From Nitrospirota bacterium (GTDB lineage: Bacteria > Nitrospinota_A > UBA7883), in the NCBI GenBank assembly GCA_024275315.1, contig JAJRZK010000061.1:1-64000 (forward strand): a stretch of DNA of 64,000 nucleotides. Reading direction: 5' to 3'. A program made the position numbers and the translations under genes. The notes under the pieces are model-generated. The model was given only the letters and a program-made list of their open reading frames with translations, did not search any database and was not told the origin of the DNA. Positions 1 to 7,416 of this stretch are shown here, piece after piece. Position 1 is the stretch's first letter, and each line of letters starts with the position of its first letter.

Positions 1-153
1 AATTGGGTTTGTCTTGTCTGCCTTGTAGGTCCAGGGCAAGAGATTAATCGTGGAGAAGGCGGATTGCCGCTTTGGGCAGAAGCTTTAGCCGAATCTGAAC
101 AGCATGGCCGAAGATGGATCGTGCATGTAGCGCCAGAAGCAAAACATTATTAA
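1..153 (+). pseudogene. C-terminal scrap of a DUF2075-type DNA/RNA helicase-like protein (partial)
   Basis: Frame 1 is open from the window edge to a TAA at 151-153, giving about 50 residues. The piece contains LVGPGQEINRGEGGLPLW, which resembles the conserved (I/L)(V/I)GxGQEIxxGEAGLxxW stretch in the middle of DUF2075 (Schlafen-like P-loop) proteins. In that family a further ~150-200 residues normally follow; here the frame stops after VAPEAKHY and AT-rich non-coding sequence begins. It is therefore probably a 3'-truncated gene or remnant. The upstream part is outside the window, so neither its start nor an upstream frameshift can be judged. Confidence 0.45.
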
Positions 154-196
154 TTAATTAAAACTTTGCTCCTTTTTCCCAGCTATCCACCGTTTT

Positions 197-226
197 TTTA
201 CCTCTTTTTCCAATCCGGACTACAAT
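197..226 (+). promoter_or_regulatory. Probable sigma-70 promoter of the DUF2461 gene
   Basis: A -35-like TTTACC (197-202) and a -10 TACAAT (221-226) are separated by 18 nt in an AT-rich stretch ahead of the gene at 284. A 12-bp direct repeat has one copy in the spacer and one just downstream of the expected transcription start, the layout of a repressor operator. This is motif reading only. Confidence 0.4.
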
Positions 227-251
227 AGAGCCGCTCGGGTTCCAATCCGGA
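208..251. repeat. 12-bp direct repeat TTCCAATCCGGA flanking the -10 box
   Basis: TTCCAATCCGGA occurs exactly at 208-219 and 240-251, 32 bp apart, close to three helical turns. The spacing and the overlap with the promoter fit binding of a dimeric regulator to the same face of the helix. No regulator gene lies next to it, so the binding protein is unknown. Confidence 0.5.
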
Positions 252-283
252 TCTAATAACTTTTTTTACCGCTGGAGGAATCG

Positions 284-976
284 ATGAAATCCAAAAAGGG
301 CGCCGCGACGCCGTTCAAATTTCCCAATAGCGCCTTGACCTTCCTTGCTGGTCTGGAGAAAAACAACAACAAGGCGTGGTTCGAGGCGCACAGGTCCGAC
401 TATGAAAACCATGTGCTAGAACCGCTCAAGACGCTGGTTATGGGGCTGGGCACGGCCATGGCAAAGAGATTGCCGGGGCTGAAATATGAGCCGAAAGTCA
501 ACGGCTCCATTTTCCGGATATACCGCGACACCAGGTTTTCCAAGGATAAGAGACCGTACAAAACCCACGCCGGAGCGTTCCTCTGGGTCGGGCCGGGAAA
601 AAAGCTGGACTGTCCCGGGATATATTTTCATCTGGAGGCCGAAACCGTGTTGATCGGGTCTGGCGCATATATGTTCGCCAGGGAATCGCTGGATCCTTTC
701 CGTAAACATGTGGCGACAAGGGGCGCGGCGCTTTTCAAGGCTGTTTCCAAAGCGGAAAACACCGGTTTTGTGGCGGGAGGTGAGTCGCTCAAACGGGTTC
801 CGCCCGGATACGACCCTGGCCACAAATACGGTAACTTACTAAAAATGAAGGGGTTACATGCAACAAAAACTTTCAAATCGTCGAAAGTGACCAGGGGAAA
901 CGTGATCGAGTGGTTGACCAGGGAATATCAGCCCACGGTTGATTTGATAAAAGCAATTGAAAAAGCGATTTTTTGA
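284..976 (+). CDS. DUF2461 family protein (TIGR02453 type)
   Basis: 230 residues, the usual size for DUF2461. The N-terminal FLAGLEKNNNKAWFEAHRSDY and the central IYRDTRFSKDKRPYKTH followed by GIYFHLE are family signatures; the region between them forms the core alpha/beta fold. The biochemical role is not known. Start at 284 is supported by GGAGG seven bases upstream. The gene stands alone: the next gene starts 180 bp downstream after a weak hairpin, and the DUF2075 scrap upstream is unrelated. Confidence 0.85.
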   Translation: MKSKKGAATPFKFPNSALTFLAGLEKNNNKAWFEAHRSDYENHVLEPLKTLVMGLGTAMAKRLPGLKYEPKVNGSIFRIYRDTRFSKDKRPYKTHAGAFLWVGPGKKLDCPGIYFHLEAETVLIGSGAYMFARESLDPFRKHVATRGAALFKAVSKAENTGFVAGGESLKRVPPGYDPGHKYGNLLKMKGLHATKTFKSSKVTRGNVIEWLTREYQPTVDLIKAIEKAIF

Positions 977-1035
977 ACCATCAAGAAATCTTTATCTCCG
1001 TAATTCACCAGGCAGATGGGCGTGATTTTGGGGAA

Positions 1036-1058
1036 ATAGCATTGTTGCTATATTTTTT
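1036..1058 (+). terminator. Weak hairpin with T run after the DUF2461 gene
   Basis: ATAGCA and TGCTAT form a 6-bp AT-rich stem around a 4-nt loop, followed by TATTTTTT. The stem is short, so termination is possible but not strong. Confidence 0.35.
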
Positions 1059-1098
1059 GTAAGAGAGCATACTTAACCCAATTGGTCGTTGCGTCTTT

Positions 1099-1123
1099 CT
1101 GATGTTTTAGGACTGATGTTTTA
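1099..1123. repeat. 11-bp direct repeat CTGATGTTTTA upstream of the PilJ-type gene
   Basis: CTGATGTTTTA is present at 1099-1109 and again at 1113-1123, centre spacing 14 bp, 35 bp before the start codon of the gene at 1158. It could be a regulator site or a local slippage product. Confidence 0.4.
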
Positions 1124-1157
1124 AAAATTTGAAGACCAGAATCAAGGGGAGGAAGCC

Positions 1158-2054
1158 ATGCCTGAATTTCGATTTTTCTTAATCACCATTTGTTGCGCCA
1201 TGGTGGCGTCCATAGTTGCTTTTCCAGCGGTTTCCTTTTCGATAACCCAACAGGAATACGCCGTAATTCTAAACCTTTCCGGCAAACAGCGGATGCTGAC
1301 CCAGAAAATGAGCAAGGAAATTTTGCTTATCGCAAAAGGGGTGGATGCGGACAAAAATCGGGAGAATCTAAAGAAAACAGCGGCGCTTTTTGACAAAACT
1401 CTGAAAGGGCTTATAAACGGTGATTCAGACCTTGGGCTCGTAAAAGCTGAAGACGAAAAAATTGTAAAAAGACTTGAGAAAGTGCAGAAACTCTGGACCG
1501 GATTCAAGCAGAACGTGGACGCCGTCCTGGGTGGAGACACTTCAAAGGCTATATTGGAAAAAGTCGCCAAGGATAACCTGCCTCTTCTGAAAAACATGAA
1601 CCGTTGCGTGAAAATGTTCGAGAACAACGCGAAAAAGGCGGGCGGCTCATCGTTGGGACCGGGAATGGCGGTGACCATTAACCTGTCCGGTAAACAGCGG
1701 ATGCTGACCCAAAAGATGACCAAGGAACTTTTGCTACTGGCTAACGGCGTGGAGCCGGATAGTAACAGGTTAAATCTGAAAGCGACCGCCTCTCTGTTCA
1801 ACCGCACATTAAAAGGGCTTAAGGACGGAGATAAAGATCTGGAGCTTCCGGGCACAAAAAACCCGGCCATACGGGACCAGCTGGACAAGGTGGAGGAGCT
1901 ATGGAAGGGTTATAAACCTTTAATTGACAAGGTGGTCGCCTCCTCTTCAAACGATGTGCCCCAGGCGGACTTGGAAGCCGCGGCCAAATTGAACCTGCCG
2001 CTTCTGAAGGAGATGAACAAGGCCGTCAAAATGTACGAGACGTCTATAAAATAA
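1158..2054 (+). CDS. Secreted protein with two tandem PilJ-type N-terminal domains
   Basis: 298 residues with a Sec-type signal peptide (hydrophobic 6-27, ending near AVSFS) and no further membrane segment, so it is expected in the periplasm. Two homologous modules follow, about residues 32-158 and 170-296. Each begins with NLSGKQRMLTQKM(S/T)KE and ends with LPLLK(N/E)MN(R/K)xVKM(F/Y)E; this is the PilJ_N module (type IV pili methyl-accepting chemotaxis transducer, N-terminal), related to NarX-type four-helix sensors. In the family this module is usually the extracytoplasmic part of a chemoreceptor; here it is a free protein lying 40 bp upstream of a chemoreceptor gene. I infer that it binds a ligand and passes it to, or shapes, the partner receptor. 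The start has an unusually strong RBS, GGGGAGGAAG at 1146-1155. Confidence 0.8.
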   Translation: MPEFRFFLITICCAMVASIVAFPAVSFSITQQEYAVILNLSGKQRMLTQKMSKEILLIAKGVDADKNRENLKKTAALFDKTLKGLINGDSDLGLVKAEDEKIVKRLEKVQKLWTGFKQNVDAVLGGDTSKAILEKVAKDNLPLLKNMNRCVKMFENNAKKAGGSSLGPGMAVTINLSGKQRMLTQKMTKELLLLANGVEPDSNRLNLKATASLFNRTLKGLKDGDKDLELPGTKNPAIRDQLDKVEELWKGYKPLIDKVVASSSNDVPQADLEAAAKLNLPLLKEMNKAVKMYETSIK

Positions 2055-2094
2055 AGATTCAAAAACCTGCCGGAGCGCTTGCTAGGGAAGGGTT

Positions 2095-3699
2095 ATGAGC
2101 GAGAAGAAAGCGTCTTTTCTGGAAAGGCTGGGCGTCCGGAAAATGCTCATCCTGGGGTTCGGATTGTCGCTGTTGGCCAACCTTGCGCTTGGCGCCGTGT
2201 CATGGGTCTCGCTCAACAGGATGTCCTCGAGCATAAACGTTATCGAGGAAAAAGCCAGAAACGTAGACAAGCAAACCGGCGCAGTGGCTAAAAACACCAG
2301 GGACGCAGCGGAACAGGCCCAAAACCTGAGCCAAACCATCAAGCAGAAAACTCTTCCCGCGATAAAATCCGGCGTCCAAGACATGGCCATCCTGGAAAAA
2401 ATGTTTGAAGAAATCGTGGAAAGCTTCGCCGCGTTGCAAAAAGAGCAGGACATGGATACAGAGGACCTGCTGTTCGAAATCGACGACATCCTGGAACGGA
2501 TAAAACGTGAATCTCTGACTCTTGTCCGTTCCATCAAGGAAGGTTCTGAATTTACTTTCGATGAAGTGAATAAAACGAGTGACACCTTGAATGAATTCGA
2601 TTCCAAGCTCCGCTCTTTCGTGGCGCATTCAGAGAAGTCCAGGAACGCGGCCCGTGAAATCCAAAAGACCGCCGCGAATTCCATGGAAAGCGCCGCCAAC
2701 GCCAAAACTTTCGCCATGGCCGTGAACGCTTTGGCGCTGGTGATTATCATGTTTGTAATGTACAAGGTGATAAAAGCGATAACGCTTCCGATCAAAAGCA
2801 TAGTGGAACATCTAACTGAAACCAGCTCTCACGTGGTCAGCGCCTCCGGTCAGATATCCTCGTCGAGCCAGTCGTTGGCCGAAGGAGCGACAGAGCAGGC
2901 CTCGGCGCTGGAGGAGACATCCTCCGCGCTGGAACAGATGGCGTCCCAGACCAGACAGAACGCCGACAACGCCAACCACGCCAGTTCGCTTGCCACCACT
3001 TCGCGGGAGGAGGCGGAGAAGGGAGCCGGCGCCATGAAAGACGTGCTCCGTTCCATGGACACCATCAACAAATCATCTGAAGAGATTTCCAAGATCATAA
3101 AGGTGATAGAGGAGATAGCGTTTCAGACAAACCTGCTGGCGTTGAACGCGGCGGTGGAAGCGGCCCGGGCCGGAGAGCATGGGAAAGGGTTCGCGGTTGT
3201 GGCCGAGGAGGTCAGAAACCTCGCCCAACGCTCCGCCGCGGCGGCCAAGGACACGGCGGCGCTGATAGAAGACGCAGTGAAAAGAGCGGATGAGGGTAGC
3301 GAGGTGGCCACCCGCGCAGGCGAATCTCTGGAGGGAATAGTTGATATCGCAAAAAAAGTGATGGACCTTGTCAAGGAGATCGCGGCGGCGTCCGACGAGC
3401 AGGCGCAGGGGGTTGGCCAGGTGAACACGGCTGTGGCCCAAATGGATCAGGTAACTCAGCAGAACGCTTCGAACGCCGAAGAAGCGGCGGCCGCTTCTGA
3501 AGAGCTGAACGCCCAGGCGATCAAACTCAACGAAGTGGTCGCTGGTCTGACAGCGCTTGTCGAGGGATCGTCATCAGATATAAACCAGCGGCTGCCAGAG
3601 TCAAGCGCGATGGCGGGCCCCCGCCTGTTGAGCGGTCCCAAACCTAAGGCAAAACCTATGGATACCATCCCGTTCGATGACAGTTTCTCCGATTTATAA
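2095..3699 (+). CDS. Methyl-accepting chemotaxis protein
   Basis: 534 residues. TM1 about 17-39, a helical periplasmic segment 40-205 with no recognisable ligand-binding fold, TM2 about 206-224, then a cytoplasmic coiled-coil signalling domain. The hairpin tip that contacts CheA/CheW is clear at about 341-372 ([18 protein letters not shown], then GKGFAVVA). The C-terminus ends in PFDDSFSDL with no NWETF-type CheR/CheB tether, so adaptation would not be tether-dependent. A canonical HAMP is not obvious after TM2, although [11 protein letters not shown] resembles its start. It sits 40 bp after the secreted two-PilJ protein and very probably shares its transcript. No che or pil genes are in the window. 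The start has AGGGAAGGG just upstream. Confidence 0.92.
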   Translation: MSEKKASFLERLGVRKMLILGFGLSLLANLALGAVSWVSLNRMSSSINVIEEKARNVDKQTGAVAKNTRDAAEQAQNLSQTIKQKTLPAIKSGVQDMAILEKMFEEIVESFAALQKEQDMDTEDLLFEIDDILERIKRESLTLVRSIKEGSEFTFDEVNKTSDTLNEFDSKLRSFVAHSEKSRNAAREIQKTAANSMESAANAKTFAMAVNALALVIIMFVMYKVIKAITLPIKSIVEHLTETSSHVVSASGQISSSSQSLAEGATEQASALEETSSALEQMASQTRQNADNANHASSLATTSREEAEKGAGAMKDVLRSMDTINKSSEEISKIIKVIEEIAFQTNLLALNAAVEAARAGEHGKGFAVVAEEVRNLAQRSAAAAKDTAALIEDAVKRADEGSEVATRAGESLEGIVDIAKKVMDLVKEIAAASDEQAQGVGQVNTAVAQMDQVTQQNASNAEEAAAASEELNAQAIKLNEVVAGLTALVEGSSSDINQRLPESSAMAGPRLLSGPKPKAKPMDTIPFDDSFSDL

Positions 3700-3772
3700 T
3701 ATCCTCGCAGGCGCGATATCGCAGAGCCTGACCAGCCGAAAATGGTGAAATAATCGATCCGGCCCGATCAAA

Positions 3773-3790
3773 AAAATCTCTTGAGATTTT
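3773..3790. repeat. Perfect 8-bp inverted repeat, possible terminator of the chemoreceptor unit
   Basis: AAAATCTC-TT-GAGATTTT is a perfect inverted repeat with an A run on its left and four T on its right. It lies about 75 bp after the chemoreceptor stop and before the dksA-like promoter. The stem is AT-rich and the 2-nt loop tight, so it may be a weak bidirectional terminator or a protein site. Confidence 0.4.
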
Positions 3791-3841
3791 ACAGAAACGC
3801 CCGCCACAACCCTGTAACCGATTTTGGACGGGAATATTTGC

Positions 3842-3869
3842 TTGCCCGTTTATTTAAATTTGGTATAAT
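3842..3869 (+). promoter_or_regulatory. Sigma-70-type promoter of the dksA-like/rpoZ unit
   Basis: TTGCCC at 3842-3847, a 16-nt spacer and a perfect TATAAT at 3864-3869. The start would be near 3876, giving a leader of about 100 nt before the dksA-like gene. Confidence 0.55.
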
Positions 3870-3977
3870 CAAAGATTATTGAAATTTGGCAAGTTTATAC
3901 GCGTGGCATACAAATCAGCGGTTGTTGTTTTATTTTACCTAATTTGCGGGATACATGGATAGTTGGGAGCCAGGACG

Positions 3978-4355
3978 ATGAAATCGGGTGATTTTCAGAA
4001 TATAAAAAAGCTTCTGCTCAGAAGAAGAGCGTTTTTGCTTAAAGCGGACCATGATATAGACAAGGAAATCAAGGACAAGGCGGAATACCGTCATGGCGAC
4101 GACGCGGATATAGCGGAATCCGCCTATGAGCAGGAGATGGCCTATCTCTTCAAGAGCAGAGGGCAGGACGAGGTTCGATATATCGATGAGGCGCTCAAAA
4201 GGATCACAAGAGGTGAATATGGCCAATGCGCCGAGTGTGGCGAGAAAATATCCAGCAAACGCCTTGCGGCGCAACCTTATTCGATTCTGTGCATCGAATG
4301 CCAGGAGGCGACGGAGCGGACGGAGCAAAAAAACAACTCTGTTTTTCAGCAATAA
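3978..4355 (+). CDS. dksA: DksA/TraR-family C4 zinc-finger transcription factor
   Basis: 125 residues from the ATG at 3978, which has GGAGCCAGGA upstream; an in-frame TTG at 3963 would add five residues. An N-terminal coiled-coil arm is followed by a C4 zinc finger, C84-x2-C87-x17-C105-x2-C108. The arm tip carries DDADIA (D41, D44, A46), matching the DxxDxA tip that DksA places in the RNA polymerase secondary channel. The protein should therefore be a functional DksA-type factor acting with ppGpp, not just a TraR-like finger protein. It lies 63 bp upstream of rpoZ, whose omega product is part of ppGpp site 1 on RNA polymerase in proteobacteria, so the pairing makes functional sense. Confidence 0.88.
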   Translation: MKSGDFQNIKKLLLRRRAFLLKADHDIDKEIKDKAEYRHGDDADIAESAYEQEMAYLFKSRGQDEVRYIDEALKRITRGEYGQCAECGEKISSKRLAAQPYSILCIECQEATERTEQKNNSVFQQ

Positions 4356-4418
4356 CCGGCCGCTGTCAGGTGTCGCTGGTCACGAATATCACATTTAGCC
4401 ACGAAAGGTTCACAACTT

Positions 4419-4652
4419 ATGTTTAACGCGAAGCTTTTCAACGAAGCCAGCAAAAAAGTGCCTTACAAATATCTGTTGGCCAACCTGGTGTCGATCAGGA
4501 CGAAGCAGATCATGAACGGGGCCAACCCCCTTGTGGAAGTGGAAGACGCCCACCCGATAGATATCGCCCTGCAGGAAATCGCGGAGGGCCTGATAGAGCC
4601 GAGACAGGCGGATATCCTGGCCACGGAAGACGATATTTTCTCTGCGAGCTGA
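4419..4652 (+). CDS. rpoZ: DNA-directed RNA polymerase omega subunit
   Basis: 77 residues, typical for omega. YKYLLANLVSIRTKQIMNG is the conserved helix that latches the beta-prime C-terminus, followed by acidic LVEVEDAHPIDIALQEIAEG. It promotes RNA polymerase assembly and, with beta-prime, can form a ppGpp site. It is only five bases upstream of the DUF1844 gene and follows the dksA-like gene. No spoT or gmk lies next to it. Confidence 0.9.
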   Translation: MFNAKLFNEASKKVPYKYLLANLVSIRTKQIMNGANPLVEVEDAHPIDIALQEIAEGLIEPRQADILATEDDIFSAS

Positions 4653-4657
4653 CAGCG

Positions 4658-5062
4658 ATGAGCGAAGAAGAGCAAAACGGGGGGAGTTTCTCTTTCAGGG
4701 ACAAGCGCCGGAATTTTGACGAAGATTCCAACGAAACCGGCGATAGTGAGCGGACCGGGCAGGATTCACCTGAATCTCCCGACACTGCCAGCGACCACCC
4801 CGGGCAAGAGACACCTTCCGCGCCTCCCATAAATTTCTCAACGTTCGTCCTGTCGCTGGCGTCCAGCGCCGCCTACCATATGGGCGGGTTCCAGGACCCT
4901 GTCTCGGGCAAGACATCGGTCAACCTGGACCTTGCCAAGCAATCGATCGACATACTGGCTATGCTGGAGGAGAAAACCAGGGGCAACCTTTCCGATGAGG
5001 AGAAGAACCTGATTTCCCACTCCCTGTATGACCTGCGGATGAAGTTTGTCGATCTGAAATAA
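4658..5062 (+). CDS. DUF1844 domain protein
   Basis: 134 residues. The first 60 are low-complexity, acidic and Ser/Pro-rich (many D, E, S, T) and probably disordered. Residues about 62-134 are the DUF1844 domain: INFSTFVLSLASSAAYHMG, then DLAKQSIDILAMLEEKT and LRMKFVDL. DUF1844 is widespread in Deltaproteobacteria, Nitrospirae, Acidobacteria and relatives; its function is unknown. It ends one base before the stop of the convergent DinB-fold gene. Confidence 0.85.
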   Translation: MSEEEQNGGSFSFRDKRRNFDEDSNETGDSERTGQDSPESPDTASDHPGQETPSAPPINFSTFVLSLASSAAYHMGGFQDPVSGKTSVNLDLAKQSIDILAMLEEKTRGNLSDEEKNLISHSLYDLRMKFVDLK

Positions 5063-5524
5063 TCATTCGCTGAAAAAAATAAAATCCATCAACGGGGCCG
5101 TTCTTTCCCCTCCCCCCGACAGAATCGCGACCTGGCCACGATGATAAGAGGCGTGGATCAACGCCGATGTCAAAATATCCGAGGCGGATTTGCGCACTGT
5201 CTGCCCCTTGATGTTAAGATAAGAAATCTCGGCGCTTAAGGTTTCATCGGTAGCGGCATCCAGGTACCTGGTCCAATGCCCGCTGACAGACTCCAACTCT
5301 TCTTTAAACATTTCCGGCGCCATGTCGGGCCATAGCACAGGCTCCGGAGCTTTTTCTCCCAGCTCCAGCATGGAGAGCCACATTTTATCCGCGCCGATCA
5401 TATGGGCGAAGATTTTTGCGGCGCGAGGGTTGACCGGATCGCCGGACAGCATAAACTCCAGAATTTTCCTGTTGCTTTGCGAGTTGTATCTGAACAACCT
5501 GGCAAAATCCGTTTCAATGGTCAT
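5063..5524 (-). CDS. DinB-fold (YfiT/DinB) putative metal-dependent protein
   Basis: 153 residues, a four-helix-bundle DinB-like protein. The three expected metal ligands are H41 (AHMIG) and H124 and H128 (IHASYHRGQ), the last pair in the family's typical HxxxH(R/Q)GQ motif. Members include bacillithiol and mycothiol S-transferases and uncharacterised damage-inducible proteins; no thiol or substrate can be assigned here. It may be transcribed with the activase gene 51 bp upstream. Confidence 0.85.
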   Translation of the reverse strand: MTIETDFARLFRYNSQSNRKILEFMLSGDPVNPRAAKIFAHMIGADKMWLSMLELGEKAPEPVLWPDMAPEMFKEELESVSGHWTRYLDAATDETLSAEISYLNIKGQTVRKSASDILTSALIHASYHRGQVAILSGGGERTAPLMDFIFFSE

Positions 5525-5575
5525 TTTTCATCTCCCATCCGGTAATGTCGCACTCGATCGCCGATAAACGCGTTG

Positions 5576-6331
5576 TCAGGACATGCAGCACCCGATGGCC
5601 CCGTTCAATTGCGGAGCCTCGGGAGCGATCACCCTCGCGCCGGTCTCCCTGGCCATCATAGCCCGTATGGCCCTGTTTTTCGCCACTCCGCCAGTGGTGA
5701 CGATGGTGTCGTTCCGAAATTTCCCCAACATGGGCAACAGCCGCATGACGACTGTCCGGTTGGCTCCCGCCAATATCCTCTCCAGGGGCTCGCCATCCGA
5801 AACCAACCCAACCACTTCCGATTCCCCGAATATGGCGCATGTATTGGACATGACCAGCGGGTCGTCCTCGCACTCCGACAACCGGTCCATGGACACACCC
5901 AATGTATTGGCGATGTTCTCCAGGTAACGGCCGGACCCTGCGGCGCATTTGTCGTTCATCACAAAATCGTCCACGGTCCCATTTTTGACCGATATCACCT
6001 TGGTGTCCTGACCGCCCAGGTCTACCAGTGTAAAATCGGCCAGCCCGGTCTGGTACACGGCCCCTTTCGCGTGGGCCATTATCTCCGGTATGACAGAGCA
6101 GTTGTCTATCTCGACGTTGTTCCTGCCATACCCGGTCGCAACGATCCTCTCATATCCGCAGGCGCCCGACTCCGCCTCCAGCTTCTTAAGGTCAACCCGC
6201 CGGTTGTCGCCCCTGCATTTTATGTAGAACTGCACAGTGTCGATGGTGTGTTTCAATATCACACCATCCGGGCCGATCATGGCGAACTTGACATCCCTGG
6301 ACCCTGCGTCAACTCCAAGGGTTGCGTTCAT
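5576..6331 (-). CDS. BadF/HgdC-type ATPase, activase of 2-hydroxyacyl-CoA dehydratases
   Basis: 251 residues, the normal length of the small homodimeric activases. The ASKHA phosphate-1 loop is LGVDAGSRDVKF at the N-terminus. The two Cys that hold the dimer-bridging [4Fe-4S] cluster are visible as KCAAGSGRY and SNTCAIFGESE. These proteins use ATP to drive a low-potential electron into a partner of the HgdAB/BcrBC/FldBC or double-cubane family. The start overlaps the stop of the partner gene by four bases (ATGA), indicating translational coupling. Confidence 0.9.
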   Translation of the reverse strand: MNATLGVDAGSRDVKFAMIGPDGVILKHTIDTVQFYIKCRGDNRRVDLKKLEAESGACGYERIVATGYGRNNVEIDNCSVIPEIMAHAKGAVYQTGLADFTLVDLGGQDTKVISVKNGTVDDFVMNDKCAAGSGRYLENIANTLGVSMDRLSECEDDPLVMSNTCAIFGESEVVGLVSDGEPLERILAGANRTVVMRLLPMLGKFRNDTIVTTGGVAKNRAIRAMMARETGARVIAPEAPQLNGAIGCCMS

Positions 6332-7323
6332 AAGACCGCCTCTTTTCTGTCCAATATCATCCTGATGAAGCTTTCGATACGGATTTTCGTCCTGGCGTCC
6401 AGCTCCCTGGGGGTGTCGCCTTCAATGGTAAGTATGGGCACGCCGAGACGCTCGCGAAAAATCAGGTCCTCCATCTGCCTGTGGCAAAACGACTGGACAT
6501 AATGAACGATGCCGTCGATTTTTCGGAGCCTTATCTGCTCTGCGATATCATCCAACCGGGGACCCACATCGTAGGGGTAGGTATATAGCAGGTATTGCTC
6601 GACAAGCGTCTCCCCTCCCGACGGCATGGCAAACTGCCTGGGGACCTCGTTGTATACAACCCTCGCCCCGAACGACTCGGTAAAGGAATGGAGACCTTCA
6701 ACGATAGGTGGTATGCCGATCTGGCCCAAGCGCACCGGGTGATCCATCGGCTCCCTGGACGCGGCTTCTTTTATGAACCGGTCCAGTTTCGACTCGAACC
6801 TGGCCGGGTCGGATTCAAAATCGGACGATGACACCAGCAACAGGTGGTTTTCCTCACCGGTCACCTTGTCATCCTCCCAGGTCATGCGGTCTATTTCATG
6901 AAGCTTGGCCCGGATACGGTTCAACTTCACTCGCCACTTTTCCGTCTGAAACTCGTCCACGGCAAAATAGTCCATCAGAAGCTTCAGCGACCGCGCCATC
7001 ATCTCGCTGTCCCGTCCGAAGGGGAAGTTGAACGGGATTGTTTCAACATCGCGCATGCGGAATATCTCCATCAGCACATGGGTGTTCGAACAGTCCCCCT
7101 GGGTCACCGCGACAACCCTGCCGATCCCGTGGTCGAGGCAGGCGGAGTACATCCCCTTTATCCAGCCGCAAATAGTGCGGGGAAACCCGGCCACCTCCGC
7201 GTCCTGGATATACGAAGAGCGTTTCAGGTCTGTTACAAAAATATTATTGAGATCCACCGGGACAAACCCGGCCGCGAAAATGATCTCGGATGGGATTGTT
7301 GTGGTAATTCCGACCCGTTTCAT
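6328..7323 (-). CDS. 2-hydroxyacyl-CoA dehydratase-like subunit (HgdB/BcrC family), lone copy
   Basis: 331 residues from the ATG at 7323; a GTG at 7359 in frame would add 12 unconserved residues. The N-terminal VGITTTIPSEIIFAAGFVPV is the family signature. Only four Cys are present: ICGW, SACLDHG, GDCSN, and one near the C-terminus (SFCHRQ). This fits one [4Fe-4S] cluster as in HgdB/BcrC, and is too few for a double-cubane cluster protein. True dehydratases are heterodimers; no second subunit is encoded here. The substrate is unknown. It lies directly upstream of, and overlaps, its activase. Confidence 0.82.
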   Translation of the reverse strand: MKRVGITTTIPSEIIFAAGFVPVDLNNIFVTDLKRSSYIQDAEVAGFPRTICGWIKGMYSACLDHGIGRVVAVTQGDCSNTHVLMEIFRMRDVETIPFNFPFGRDSEMMARSLKLLMDYFAVDEFQTEKWRVKLNRIRAKLHEIDRMTWEDDKVTGEENHLLLVSSSDFESDPARFESKLDRFIKEAASREPMDHPVRLGQIGIPPIVEGLHSFTESFGARVVYNEVPRQFAMPSGGETLVEQYLLYTYPYDVGPRLDDIAEQIRLRKIDGIVHYVQSFCHRQMEDLIFRERLGVPILTIEGDTPRELDARTKIRIESFIRMILDRKEAVL

Positions 7324-7416
7324 CTTTATAATATATGACCAAAATTTGAATTTTATCACACAGATTGCGCGACGGTTACAGTTATAATGTAGTGGTTTAT
7401 ATCCAGGAGCTATTAC

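Noticed and set aside
6328-7323. Double-cubane cluster protein
   Set aside because: Only four Cys are present, and double-cubane proteins need more cluster ligands per chain.
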